Assembly: GCF_000380245.2 (NCBI RefSeq)
Contig: NZ_HG428743.1
Location: forward strand, 252,953-316,952
Length of the DNA stretch: 64,000 bases
Origin: Bacillus massiliigorillae
GTDB lineage: Bacteria > Bacillota > Bacilli > Bacillales > DSM-1321
Direction: 5' to 3'
Part shown: positions 32,774 to 41,254 of the stretch, one piece after another
How the letters are laid out: each line of letters opens with the position of its first letter
Position numbering within the stretch: the stretch's first letter is position 1
The notes under the pieces: generated by a model
What the model was told of the DNA's origin: nothing
Databases searched by the model: none
What the model saw: the letters and a program-made list of their open reading frames with translations, nothing else
Translations under genes and position numbers: made by a program

Positions 32774-34531
32774 GTGAATTATACTAGTATTCCAGATGCA
32801 CTTATATTAACTTATCCATGGCTCAAGATAGCCATTTACGAAGAAAGCAAATTTCTCTTCCTTGATCGACCGCAAGTGCTCACGCAGTGGCAGCAGCAAG
32901 CGCTCACGATGACCGAAGATGAAAAAAGCATACAAGCACCCGATGGCACCATGAGCCAAAGCTTCTATGCCCTTTATACCTTCTTTACGAAAACCATATA
33001 TCAAGATAAGCCGATCACCAAGCATATGATTAAAGAGGCGATCATTAATTATAAAGATTCCATCGTAAGCCTTGTCGAACCTTACTTTACGAGCGAACAT
33101 CAAGCAGAAGAATCGCTCAATAGCCAAAACCAAAACGCCATCGATGACACGATGAATCAAGACTATATCTATTCCAGCATGGACTCCGATTACCACCTAA
33201 TGCGCGATATTGTCACAAAGAAAAAAGGCTTCAAAGAAAAAGAAACCGGCATTTTAGGCACAGAAATCGTCGACAACCAAGGTAATGTACGTGGACTTGC
33301 TGAGCTACGTCCTAATCAATTAGTCGAAAGTAGCGCTGGCCAACCGAAAATGTGGCTGAATCTATTAGAGTCCACCATCAATTCACTCGATGAAATGACT
33401 GCTGACCTCTTCGACTTAATCTCTTACCTATGGATGGTCATGCCAAAAGACCGTAATGGTTACATTGAATTTCACAGTGATGATGCCCTGCGACTTCGTT
33501 ATGCCGAGAAGCAAGCAAGTGGAGAAGAACTGTATTTCCGGGAAAAGGAACGCTTCAATATTATGAAACGTGTGGCTGCCCTTTCTAGCGTATGGGTTTC
33601 CATGGGTGAAGACCAAATCAAGGTGATTAACACCGAAAACTTGGAAGAAAACGAGCTATACATGTTCAAAGACTATACACGTATGTTTGAAATCGGAAAA
33701 ATCCGTGTCGCTTTCGATAAGAAGACGAACGAACCAAAAGGGATTTATGCCCTGCAAATCAAGCCATCATCCGTGCTCATGCCCTACCTAGATGGCACGA
33801 AGCAGTCACTTGGCTTACTCGATTTGAAGGTATTCCAATATAGCCACTTCACACAGCGTGAACATAAGCGATTAACCCGTTACTTAAACTACCAGTGGAA
33901 AATCCGTGCCTTAAAGCGCACCATCCACCAACCGTTCAAGGTATCCACGCTCTTAAAAACGATGGATTTCTCCTCTCGTTACAATGGCGTGCAAGTACGT
34001 GATAAATTCGAACATATTTTAGATGACTTACAGCAAGACGGCGTCATTCAAAACTGGCACTATAGCGAGCCCATCGACGAACAGCGCGTCGGAAAAAAGG
34101 GCTGGTTCAAGGACTACTGGATACAGATTAACGTGACCATTCTTCCTCCTGATTTCGTAGCCAAAGAAAACGCCAAGAAAATCAATGTAAGCTCCATTCA
34201 GCGCACAGAAATCTATGATATTAAACAAGTGGACAAGCCCAAAACAAAACTGCAGCCACCGGCACCCGTGGTGATTGATCAACCCGTGCCACAGCCTGTG
34301 CAAGTGCAAGCGTCCTTCACATTCCATGAGCCAACCGATAACATTGTCCTAAGCCCGGAATTAATGAAGCAAACGATAGAATCACTTAAACTCAGCATTC
34401 GCAAAGTAGCAGAAGAAATCGGAATTTCACACAGCACCCTCTCTCGCTACATGCGCAACAAAATCAAACGTCAAAACAAAAGCAACGACCAGAAAATGCT
34501 GCAATGGTTGAAGGCAAATGTACAAAAATAA
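32774..34531 (+). CDS. Replication-initiator-like protein with C-terminal HTH (tentative)
   Basis: 585 residues with a GTG start and AAAGGAAG 10 bases upstream. The middle (about 190-480) has paired winged-helix-like segments (DLISYLWMVMPKDRNGYIEF, LLDLKVFQYSHFTQREHKRL and DKFEHILDDLQQDGVIQNW), reminiscent of plasmid Rep initiators. A Pro/Val-rich linker (about 495-520) leads to an XRE-like HTH (LSIRKVAEEIGISHSTLSRY). The coding DNA is visibly more GC-rich than its neighbours. I infer a plasmid- or ICE-derived gene. No partition, relaxase or integrase gene is nearby, so the role on the chromosome is open. Confidence 0.5.
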   Translation: MNYTSIPDALILTYPWLKIAIYEESKFLFLDRPQVLTQWQQQALTMTEDEKSIQAPDGTMSQSFYALYTFFTKTIYQDKPITKHMIKEAIINYKDSIVSLVEPYFTSEHQAEESLNSQNQNAIDDTMNQDYIYSSMDSDYHLMRDIVTKKKGFKEKETGILGTEIVDNQGNVRGLAELRPNQLVESSAGQPKMWLNLLESTINSLDEMTADLFDLISYLWMVMPKDRNGYIEFHSDDALRLRYAEKQASGEELYFREKERFNIMKRVAALSSVWVSMGEDQIKVINTENLEENELYMFKDYTRMFEIGKIRVAFDKKTNEPKGIYALQIKPSSVLMPYLDGTKQSLGLLDLKVFQYSHFTQREHKRLTRYLNYQWKIRALKRTIHQPFKVSTLLKTMDFSSRYNGVQVRDKFEHILDDLQQDGVIQNWHYSEPIDEQRVGKKGWFKDYWIQINVTILPPDFVAKENAKKINVSSIQRTEIYDIKQVDKPKTKLQPPAPVVIDQPVPQPVQVQASFTFHEPTDNIVLSPELMKQTIESLKLSIRKVAEEIGISHSTLSRYMRNKIKRQNKSNDQKMLQWLKANVQK

Positions 34532-34562
34532 GGAAGCATAAAAAAGATAAATATTTCTCATT

Positions 34563-34606
34563 AATCGCACACCCATTTGCATGTCATAATAGGTGTGCGA
34601 TTTTAC
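34563..34606 (+). terminator. Terminator of the Rep-like gene
   Basis: AATCGCACACC / GGTGTGCGATT stem, 18-base loop, then TTAC. Confidence 0.75.
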
Positions 34607-34625
34607 ATACTAATCGATTATCCTT

Positions 34626-34666
34626 CAATAACAAAAAGAGTTGATTACAGCTCTTTTTTGTTATTG
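34626..34666. terminator. Second hairpin after the Rep-like gene
   Basis: CAATAACAAAAAGAG / CTCTTTTTTGTTATTG, A/T-rich on both sides; possibly a back-up terminator. Confidence 0.5.
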
Positions 34667-34749
34667 AATTACTGAACATTTTAAATTGTTCAATTACATA
34701 TACAATTATAGTAAAATAGTATTATACATAAAAATTGGAGGTCTTTTCA

Positions 34750-35238
34750 TTGGAACAATACCAGGTTGTATATGCTGTATTAAATAAAATGAACATTCCA
34801 TTTGATGTAGTTGAACATCTTCCTGCTTTGACAACAGAAGAAGCAGACAGCTATATTGTTGGTAAAGAAGGTGTACGTACTAAAACACTATTTCTTTGTA
34901 ATAAAAAAAAGACTGCATACTATTTAGTGGTTATGGATGATGGAAAGCGACTTGATATGGAGCATCTTGCGGAAACTCTTAATGAAAAACGGATGAGCTT
35001 TTGTTCGCCCGAAAGGTTAATGGAAAAAATGGCATTACCTCCTGGTGTTGTTTCCATTTTTGGATTGCTAAACAATGTTGATCAGGATATAAAGGTCTAC
35101 TTAGATAAAGAGATGCTTTCAGAAAAATTCATGAGTTTTCATGCTAATGACAACACAAAGACTCTTTTTATTTCCACAGAGGATATGTATAAATTCATGA
35201 CAACATTAGGTTATGAATACTCTATTGTGGAATTATAA
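34750..35238 (+). CDS. YbaK/ProX-type aminoacyl-tRNA deacylase
   Basis: 162 residues from TTG 34750, where GGAGGT gives the right spacing. The YbaK fold is indicated by NIPFDVVEHLPALTTEEAD, GVRTKTLFLCNKKKTAYYLVVMDDGKRLD, LPPGVVSIFGLLNN and VYLDKEML. It resembles stand-alone prolyl-tRNA editing proteins (PrdX/ProXp), which hydrolyse mischarged Ala- or Cys-tRNA(Pro). The conserved Lys is in KTLFL. Monocistronic. Confidence 0.85.
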   Translation: MEQYQVVYAVLNKMNIPFDVVEHLPALTTEEADSYIVGKEGVRTKTLFLCNKKKTAYYLVVMDDGKRLDMEHLAETLNEKRMSFCSPERLMEKMALPPGVVSIFGLLNNVDQDIKVYLDKEMLSEKFMSFHANDNTKTLFISTEDMYKFMTTLGYEYSIVEL

Positions 35239-35439
35239 TTTGCGTTGGTTCTCATACAAAGAACACCAATATCAGGAGTTCTTTCTTCTGTCAGCAGTGA
35301 TTCTAGTATGTGTTCCTAATAATCTATTGCTAATTTGGAACATAATTTTAAGAAAACAATATTAAACGAAGACTATTACCACCAAGGATTTGTTTCGCTC
35401 ATTATGGATTCCAACAAGCTTCCTTCCGAAAAAAGAAAA

Positions 35440-35479
35440 GAAGAAAACAATCTTTCTTTCTAGAAATATTGTTTTCTTC
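35440..35479 (+). repeat. R2 palindrome copy 1
   Basis: GAAGAAAACAAT / ATTGTTTTCTTC, a diverged member between two convergent genes; bidirectional terminator. Confidence 0.7.
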
Positions 35480-35485
35480 CATTAT

Positions 35486-36166
35486 TTATTTATTCTGTTC
35501 TAAAATAATTCTGCCCTCTTCATAATGGCCTTCTTCAAAATTCTCATCATCATATACATATTCAAAATAAGTAAAGCTTCCATCTGGATTACTTCGAATA
35601 TCTAATACGTCGCCTTTTTGTTTCGTTAATGTAACTGGATATGCCTTATTCGTCTCCAAATTCAATACATATAAATCGCCACCATTTGAAACCGTTCCAT
35701 ATCCATGTCCAATTGTCACAAAGACATGTGTATCATCAATGCCTTCTACTTCCTTCGGTGTATGCTGCGTCCCTCTATCGTACTTATCATTTAACGAATA
35801 AGTCACGGTCGTCTTTTCCACATCATCCTTTAAAACAATCGTAGCAATCCCCTCTTCTGTGCCAAACGGGCCTTTTCCATCAACCGTTATTTTTTCTTGA
35901 CCCGAAATCGAAACCCAATCAGCTGGATCGCTTAACTCATATTGAGGATTGTTTTTCCTATCAAATATATCCAAACCCTCACCAAGATTACTCAAATCTA
36001 CTGTCGTAAATTTTGTCTCTATCGATTTTAACGACTGAGTATCGACCTTTTCTGTTGTACTATTAATAAGTTCACTATCATGCCCTTCTTCATTCTCACA
36101 ACCTGAAAACAAATTCACAGTCGCAACAACAAAACTTACTAATAGTGCATTCTTCATGCCCTTCAT
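35486..36166 (-). CDS. Lipoprotein, DUF4652-like
   Basis: 226 residues with a signal peptide and lipobox FSGC (Cys about 23). The mature part has an acidic Ser/Thr linker, then a beta-rich domain with VFVTIGHGYGTVSNGGDLYVLNLET and YFEYVYDDENF, the DUF4652 pattern. It lies on the outside of the membrane. Function unknown. R2 copy 1 is its terminator. Confidence 0.7.
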   Translation of the reverse strand: MKGMKNALLVSFVVATVNLFSGCENEEGHDSELINSTTEKVDTQSLKSIETKFTTVDLSNLGEGLDIFDRKNNPQYELSDPADWVSISGQEKITVDGKGPFGTEEGIATIVLKDDVEKTTVTYSLNDKYDRGTQHTPKEVEGIDDTHVFVTIGHGYGTVSNGGDLYVLNLETNKAYPVTLTKQKGDVLDIRSNPDGSFTYFEYVYDDENFEEGHYEEGRIILEQNK

Positions 36167-36302
36167 CTGCCTGTCTCCTCTATCACTATATAATTTTAAA
36201 AATATTCTATTTGTTTCGAAAACCTCTCTAAATTATATATGATGTAGGAAAAATATACATGTAATAAATCCAGAGCTGTATATTCTGCATACTTAACGAA
36301 AA

Positions 36303-36341
36303 GAAGAAAACAACGTTTCTTCCTTGAAAGGTTGTTTTCTT
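36303..36341 (+). repeat. R2 palindrome copy 2
   Basis: AAGAAAACAACGTTTCTTCC ... GAAAGGTTGTTTTCTT, about 90 bp past the benE stop. Confidence 0.8.
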
Positions 36342-36430
36342 AAAAACTTTATTCATATAAACAAATCTACAAATGAATATTTACAAGAATAGTGCAATGA
36401 TATGTAAACGGACAACCCGTAAAAAATTAT

Positions 36431-37681
36431 TCAAATACCCGTTCCCGTCTTTAACGTTTCAGTCTTATCTGCCTTCGTTTTAAACGCAAAATGATCTTTT
36501 TCAATTAAAAGAGAAACAAATAAACTTCCGATGATGGCCCACAAGGGAGCACCAATATTTAAGAAATTCACACCCGACATACCAATAATTAAGGCAAAAA
36601 AAGCACCCATTTGAAATTTGCTATCAGAAAAACCTGCTTTTAATGAATTCGTCAGAACACCCAACATAGCTAATCCTGCAATCACCGTAACAATGACACT
36701 TGGCATAGCGATAACAAATGGAACAACTACTGCCGCGAATAGACCAAAGACAGAAAAGAAAAATCCATTTACAAATGATGCTGCATATCTATCTTCCTTT
36801 TTCCCCACTTCAGTTGCTGAACAAATAGCTGTCATTGGTCCTGCAATATTGATTGCGTGAGCACCAAAGAATGAAGCGACAAGACCAACGATGGAACCGT
36901 TAATAGCCATTGCATTATTTGGTGGCTTGTATCCTTGAGCCATCAATACTCCTGTTCCTTGGGCATTTTCCGTACAAATGATAAGAAGCGCAAGTGGGAT
37001 ACCAATAGATACAATCGCATCAAGACTAAATGACGGCATTACTAAGTGAGGAAGAATAAATGAATTATGTACATTCTGCAGTTGGAATGCACCCGTAATA
37101 ACTGCTAATATAACAGCTACAATTAAAGCCATTAAAACAGGGGGAACTTTTTTTAAGAATCTCGATGATAGTAAAAACACAAGAATAGCTGAACCTGCTA
37201 ATAATGGTGAAACAGTAACAGATTTAATCATTTCCGTCGAAAAACGAATCATCACACCAACAATCATCCCCATCACAATGGGAAGTGGTATCCATTTCAT
37301 CGCCTTATCAATTAACCCTGTTGCACCAAGAATAATAACGAGAATATTAGCTACTATATAAGCACCTATTGCTTCATTTAATGAAAAATGAGTTAAGGAA
37401 CCCGCAACTAGTACAGCTCCAGCAATAGAATGAGCACCTGCAATGGGTTGACGATATTTCAATGACAAGAATATGCCTAGTAAGCCACTAAAAAAATAAA
37501 CAGCAAAGATCCAGCTTATCGTTTCAGCATACGTCAATCCACCACTTGTAGCACCTCCAATAATAATTAACGCTGGACCTGTACACCCAAAAATAGATGC
37601 AACTAAACCAGCGCTAATCGTATTTACATTCAAACTCTGACGTAAGTCTTTAAAATTTGTACGTAAGCGATTTTCTTGCAT
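36431..37681 (-). CDS. benE: Benzoate/H+ symporter, BenE family
   Basis: 416 residues, about 12 membrane helices. Typical BenE stretches are IFGCTGPALIIIGGA, RQPIAGAHSIAGAVL, TENAQGTGVLMAQGYKPPNNAM and FFGAHAINIAGPMTAICS. The family carries benzoate or related aromatic acids (or possibly other anions) into the cell with protons. No ben catabolic gene is adjacent, so the substrate is open. GAGGAGG lies 8 bases upstream. A perfect 24-bp palindrome sits about 50 bp upstream. Confidence 0.88.
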   Translation of the reverse strand: MQENRLRTNFKDLRQSLNVNTISAGLVASIFGCTGPALIIIGGATSGGLTYAETISWIFAVYFFSGLLGIFLSLKYRQPIAGAHSIAGAVLVAGSLTHFSLNEAIGAYIVANILVIILGATGLIDKAMKWIPLPIVMGMIVGVMIRFSTEMIKSVTVSPLLAGSAILVFLLSSRFLKKVPPVLMALIVAVILAVITGAFQLQNVHNSFILPHLVMPSFSLDAIVSIGIPLALLIICTENAQGTGVLMAQGYKPPNNAMAINGSIVGLVASFFGAHAINIAGPMTAICSATEVGKKEDRYAASFVNGFFFSVFGLFAAVVVPFVIAMPSVIVTVIAGLAMLGVLTNSLKAGFSDSKFQMGAFFALIIGMSGVNFLNIGAPLWAIIGSLFVSLLIEKDHFAFKTKADKTETLKTGTGI

Positions 37682-37731
37682 GACTATTGATGCCTCCTCT
37701 TCTATTCATTTATAGAGCTATACTATATCAT

Positions 37732-37755
37732 ATATATCTGAATATTCAGATATAT
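37732..37755 (-). promoter_or_regulatory. 24-bp perfect palindrome upstream of benE
   Basis: ATATATCTGAAT and its exact complement, with no spacer. Candidate operator for benE; no dedicated regulator gene is adjacent. Confidence 0.55.
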
Positions 37756-37876
37756 TAGTTGAATATATAGAAACTACTCTTAAAATATCTACAGTTCCGT
37801 ATAAAAAAAAGAACAAATTAAAAACGTAAAGGGATAAGTAGACATCTACGAAAGCAAACATAAAAATAAACAAAAC

Positions 37877-37914
37877 AAGAAAACAACGTTTCTTCCTTGA
37901 AAGTTTGATTTCTT
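37877..37914 (+). repeat. R2 palindrome copy 3
   Basis: Left arm AAGAAAACAACGTTTCTTCC exact; right arm altered (GAAAGTTTGATTTCTTT). It lies in the 454-bp divergent region between benE and 38136, which holds nothing else except the palindrome at 37732. Confidence 0.75.
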
Positions 37915-38135
37915 TCAAACTTGCCCCTTAAAACAAAAACTATAATTGCATTACCTTCTACTACTATCAGGAAATGTTAGCTACTTAAGAATTGACTATG
38001 ATTCTCTCCATCTGTTTAATTGTGTACGAGCTCATGTTATAATGAAGCACTTAGGATAATTACGACTTTTACTCATAATTGAACGGACGCCAACAAAAGC
38101 CTCCGCCTAGTCATAAAATATAGAGGTGTATAAGA

Positions 38136-38345
38136 ATGAACAAACGATGGACAATTGGTAAGATTAAAGAATTTGTTGAGAAAAATTCGGATAGCAAGCT
38201 GCTAACAACGGAATATCATGGCTTTTCTCAAAAGTTACTATTTAAATGTGCATGTGGTAGCAACTTTGAAAAAACATTTACAAAGTTTAAAAATAATAAT
38301 CAACGTAAATGTGACGTATGCCAACCGCCAAAAGCATCTCGATAA
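38136..38345 (+). CDS. Small zinc-finger (treble-clef-like) protein
   Basis: 69 residues with AGAGGTG 7 bases upstream. It starts WTIGKIKEFVEKNSDSKLL, then FKCACGSNFEKTFTKFK and RKCDVCQ: four Cys as CxC and CxxC, a likely zinc site. The layout resembles the small zinc fingers next to phage or homing endonucleases, but no nuclease domain is present. Monocistronic with its own terminator. Function unknown. Confidence 0.6.
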   Translation: MNKRWTIGKIKEFVEKNSDSKLLTTEYHGFSQKLLFKCACGSNFEKTFTKFKNNNQRKCDVCQPPKASR

Positions 38346-38366
38346 ACGTATATTGCAATAAAACGT

Positions 38367-38416
38367 AAAAGGCTGTTCAAAAAGGATTACAAATCACTTT
38401 TTGAACAGCCTTTTTT
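38367..38416. terminator. Bidirectional terminator
   Basis: AAAAGGCTGTTCAAAAA / TTTTTGAACAGCCTTTT between convergent genes. Confidence 0.85.
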
Positions 38417-38435
38417 AAAACTAACAACTGTAGTT

Positions 38436-38963
38436 TTAAGCTTCTGGATTTAATTCAAATTCAAGATTGATTTTAATATCTTTACCAACTAACACGCCAC
38501 CTGTTTCAAGTGCTGCGTTCCAAGTTAAACCGAATTCTTCACGGTTGATTTTTGTTTCAGCTTCAAATCCGTAAACTTCAACGCCCCAAGGGTTAGTGCC
38601 TTTACCGTTGTAAGTTACTTCAAATGTTACTGGTTTTGTTACATCTTTCACTGTTAAGTTACCAGTCACTTCAAAGTCGCTACCTGCACCTGTAATAGTT
38701 GTAGATTGGAATTTGATTTCAGGATACTTTTCTGTATCGAAAAAGTCTGCTGATTTTAAGTGATTATCGCGATCTTCGCTTTTTGTGTTGATACTTGCCA
38801 CATCGAAAGTGAAAGCGATGTTTGCTGTTGTAAGATCTGCTAAGTTTGTCGCTTCTACTTCTGCGCTATAGCCTTCAAAAGTCCCCTTCACTTTTGATAC
38901 CATCATGTGTTTTACTTGGAAACCGATGTGTGAATGTGATTGATCTACTACATATTTTGTCAT
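38436..38963 (-). CDS. YceI-family lipid-binding lipocalin-like protein
   Basis: 175 residues covering the whole YceI domain: YVVDQSHSHIGFQVKHMMVSKVKGTFEGY, DNHLKSADFFDTEKYPEIKF, VTGNLTVKDVTKPVTFEV and EFGLTWN. No signal peptide, so it is cytosolic. YceI proteins bind isoprenoid quinones or similar lipids. Two MhqR-like boxes upstream, one on the -35, suggest control by a quinone- or electrophile-sensing MarR regulator. GGGAGG lies 8 bases before the ATG. Confidence 0.88.
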   Translation of the reverse strand: MTKYVVDQSHSHIGFQVKHMMVSKVKGTFEGYSAEVEATNLADLTTANIAFTFDVASINTKSEDRDNHLKSADFFDTEKYPEIKFQSTTITGAGSDFEVTGNLTVKDVTKPVTFEVTYNGKGTNPWGVEVYGFEAETKINREEFGLTWNAALETGGVLVGKDIKINLEFELNPEA

Positions 38964-38985
38964 TGAAAATTTCCTCCCATTAGTA

Positions 38986-39003
38986 TATCTCTATTTCGAG
39001 ATA
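38986..39003 (-). promoter_or_regulatory. MhqR-like box 1 in the yceI leader
   Basis: TATCTCGAAATAGAGATA on the minus strand, close to the TATCTCGAA-type inverted repeat recognised by MhqR/YodB-like MarR proteins. It is near the ribosome site. Confidence 0.6.
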
Positions 39004-39081
39004 TTATCTTAAAATATAAGACGATAACGGCTAAGAGCACAATTTTTATCGTCGTGTTTGTTTATTGATTATCTGTTTATA

Positions 39082-39114
39082 ACTATAAATCATAAACATC
39101 TCGAAGTCAAGATA
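39082..39114 (-). promoter_or_regulatory. yceI promoter with MhqR-like box 2
   Basis: On the minus strand TTGACT (39105-39110) and TATAGT (39082-39087) are 17 bp apart. The box TATCTTGACTTCGAGATG (39097-39114) covers the -35. Confidence 0.65.
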
Positions 39115-39234
39115 TTCTATTTCGGAATTTATTATTTCTTTTCTTTATATTTATTATTCTAAATTTTATGCATTTAACCCCTCACTATTAGTAGCATTGT
39201 ATAAAATCAAATCTCTGCATAAGAATAAACAAAA

Positions 39235-39274
39235 GAAGAAAACAACGTTTCTTTATAGATAAATTGTTTTCTTC
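39235..39274 (+). repeat. R2 palindrome copy 4
   Basis: GAAGAAAACAA / TTGTTTTCTTC outer arms intact, inner part altered. Downstream of the broken lipoprotein gene. Confidence 0.75.
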
Positions 39275-39331
39275 TTTATTATATATTTTTCTTTCGATGT
39301 TCCTATCCCCAAGATTCATGTCTAACTATTT

Positions 39332-39649
39332 TCATAAATTCTTATCCGAATCTATATGTTCGATTTGCTGCAAAAACCAAGATTCATTATCCTTCTTTGC
39401 ATACACAGCAAAATACTCTTTCCCTTCCTCAATCAAGTTCCAAACCATTTCTTCCTGCACAAGAATTTTAAATGCTTCCTCTTTTTGCTGATTATTAAAA
39501 TCATAGGCAATTATCCAGTACTCCTTATAATCGTCAGAACGACATTTACCAATCACTTCCAATTAGGAATTCACAGTTATAGAATTCCCTCCGCATGATG
39601 TCAGTACAGCTAAAAGTGCTAGAAGAAATATACTCAATATCTTCTTCAT
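39332..39649 (-). pseudogene. Lipoprotein gene interrupted by an in-frame stop
   Basis: From ATG 39649 the frame encodes a lipoprotein signal (KKILSIFLLALLAVLTSCGG) and then VNS, a TAA at 39563-39565, and directly in frame a 76-codon continuation beginning LEVIGKCRSDDYKEYW and containing EEGKEYFAVYAKKDNESWFLQQIE. A single nonsense codon separates the signal from the mature domain. The second part has no ribosome site, so the gene is probably dead, unless the base is a sequencing error. Confidence 0.7.
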
Positions 39650-39669
39650 ACCATCCCCACCCTAATAAA

Positions 39670-39708
39670 GAAGAAAACAACGTTTCTTCCATGAAAAGTT
39701 GTTTTCTT
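39670..39708 (+). repeat. R2 palindrome copy 5
   Basis: GAAGAAAACAACGTTTCTTC ... GAAAAGTTGTTTTCTTT, just past the gene at 39718 (minus). Confidence 0.8.
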
Positions 39709-39717
39709 TATTTCATT

Positions 39718-40101
39718 CTAATTCAAATAATACTCTCCATTTTCAAATACAATGTATTGCTTTAGAGTTTCAAAGTTTTCATCAAGATAATTAAGTGAAA
39801 CGACAATTGGTTCATCGTGTAAAGTTGCCTTTGCTCCCCAAATCGAGAAGTAATGAATACCTTCATTTCCGTCCATTCGTCTGAAATCTAGGTTATATGT
39901 ATATACTTCACCTTGCACTAGATCTTCCTCTTTAAACACTCTGAAATCTAAGAAGGTTGTACTTTTATATAAGTCCATTTCCGCAGCCATAAACATATGG
40001 CGTAATCTTTGATAAGGTTCAAAACGTTGTGTTTCTAAAAATTCCTCTGCTTCTTCATATGACTCTGTTTCAAATACTATGATTGAATCTTCTATAGTCA
40101 T
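39718..40101 (-). CDS. Hypothetical cytosolic protein
   Basis: 127 residues with AAAGGAG upstream. Acidic, with no membrane segment, and aromatic-rich (FLETQRFEPYQRLRHMFMAAE, YTYNLDFRRMDGNEGIHYFSIWG). I recognise no family. Its terminator is R2 copy 5. Confidence 0.6.
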   Translation of the reverse strand: MTIEDSIIVFETESYEEAEEFLETQRFEPYQRLRHMFMAAEMDLYKSTTFLDFRVFKEEDLVQGEVYTYNLDFRRMDGNEGIHYFSIWGAKATLHDEPIVVSLNYLDENFETLKQYIVFENGEYYLN

Positions 40102-40208
40102 GTGTATTCCTAACTCCTTTTACTCTTTAATTCATTCTACGAGAATCTTTATTTTAAACTTTAAATAAGAAAATAGAAGCTATTTACAAAATATCTTTAT
40201 AAATCTTG

Positions 40209-40249
40209 AAAAGAAAACAACGTTTCTTCCAAAGAAGATAGTTTCTTTT
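40209..40249 (+). repeat. R2 palindrome copy 6
   Basis: Left arm AAGAAAACAACGTTTCTTCC exact; right arm decayed to AAAGAAGATAGTTTCTTTT. It lies between divergent genes. Confidence 0.75.
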
Positions 40250-40355
40250 ATATCTTCACAATAACTGATCATAATATCAGAAACGTTTATATTATTCAGC
40301 TTGCTGGGTACGTAATATAGAGTACAGGAGAAAAGTAATTTTCGAGGTGATGTAA

Positions 40356-40541
40356 ATGACAACCGTTGGATTTTGTCGGGCTTGCGGAAATAATACGTTC
40401 ACACAAGGAAAGTTAGGAAATGGTTATACCAGCGTTACTCCAGTAGATAAAATGTTTGGCAGTTCTCCATTAATTATTACCTTTTGTAAAGAATGTGGTG
40501 AAGTGGCTTCCATCAAAGTGAAAAATCCTAAGAAATTCTGA
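40356..40541 (+). CDS. Zinc-ribbon protein (intact paralogue of the split gene)
   Basis: 61 residues with GAGGTG 6 bases upstream. Two CxxC pairs (FCRACGN and FCKECGE) form a zinc ribbon; the end is IKVKNPKKF. No other domain. The paralogue near 31.5 kb is interrupted by an element. Probably a nucleic-acid- or protein-binding ribbon of unknown role. Confidence 0.7.
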   Translation: MTTVGFCRACGNNTFTQGKLGNGYTSVTPVDKMFGSSPLIITFCKECGEVASIKVKNPKKF

Positions 40542-40553
40542 TAGGAATACTAA

Positions 40554-40590
40554 AGACGATTCTTCATTACGGGGAATCGTTTTTTCTTTC
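40554..40590 (+). terminator. Terminator of the zinc-ribbon gene
   Basis: ACGATTC / GAATCGT stem followed by TTTTTC. Confidence 0.75.
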
Positions 40591-40608
40591 GTCACTAAAA
40601 AATAAAAG

Positions 40609-40645
40609 AAGAAAACAACGTTTATTCCAAAAAAGATTAATTCCT
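40609..40645 (+). repeat. R2 palindrome copy 7
   Basis: Left arm GAAGAAAACAACGTTTATTC; right arm not complementary. It follows a gene that already has its own terminator. Confidence 0.7.
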
Positions 40646-40768
40646 TGATATCTTTTCTTTTGGATCACTGCTGGAAACACCCCCCTCTATTGGATGACTT
40701 TTAAAGCTTTAATGATATATTTGACTCATAAAGAAAAACATCTAATACACTAACTTGGAGATAAGCAG

Positions 40769-40978
40769 ATGAAAATTTATAAATATAACGTATCAAAAAT
40801 TAAAGGATCAGTAGATGCTCAATCATCATTAGAAGAATTAACAAAGCATTTGAATCATTACGGTCAAAAAGGATATAAATTAAGCTCGACAATACCTCAG
40901 CTTGTTGACGGTTCTACAGAATCCACATTATTGGTTTTTGAAGCAGAAGATCATACAGAAGAATGTACAATCGGATAA
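40769..40978 (+). CDS. DUF4177-like small protein
   Basis: 69 residues with TGGAG 8 bases upstream. The pattern YKYNVSKIK...LEELTKHLNHYGQKGYKLSSTIPQ...LLVFEAE matches DUF4177, a small alpha/beta domain of unknown function. A long stem-loop follows at once. Confidence 0.7.
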   Translation: MKIYKYNVSKIKGSVDAQSSLEELTKHLNHYGQKGYKLSSTIPQLVDGSTESTLLVFEAEDHTEECTIG

Positions 40979-40980
40979 CA

Positions 40981-41028
40981 ATAGAAAAGGGATATCCATT
41001 CGTAGCTGAATGAATATCCCTTTTCTAT
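40981..41028 (+). terminator. Strong terminator
   Basis: Near-perfect stem of about 20 bp (ATAGAAAAGGGATATCCATT and complement), bidirectional. Confidence 0.85.
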
Positions 41029-41043
41029 TGGCTATATTGATAT

Positions 41044-41108
41044 GAAGAAAACAACGTTTCTTCCAAAGAAGATTACCTCCTTCCTTTCTACCTCCTTCCT
41101 TTCTACCT
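41044..41108 (+). repeat. R2 palindrome copy 8 and a 15-bp tandem repeat
   Basis: Left arm GAAGAAAACAACGTTTCTTC exact, right arm lost. It is followed by two copies of CTCCTTCCTTTCTAC. Confidence 0.7.
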
Positions 41109-41254
41109 ATATTCCTCAAAGCATAGTCTATCCATGTTGAATCCCAGCTTACTCCTATGCGAAAATAAATGAACTTTATCATACAAGTATTTTTTTATAG
41201 AAAAAATGAACTTTTTTTCATGTTCAACACTCTTATAGGAGGAGAGGTGAAGGA

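Noticed and set aside
37718..37918. 66-codon minus-strand frame
   Set aside because: Starts inside R2 copy 3 and crosses the palindrome upstream of benE, so it is a by-product of repeats.
40928..41182. 84-codon minus-strand frame
   Set aside because: Made of a terminator, an R2 copy and a tandem repeat.
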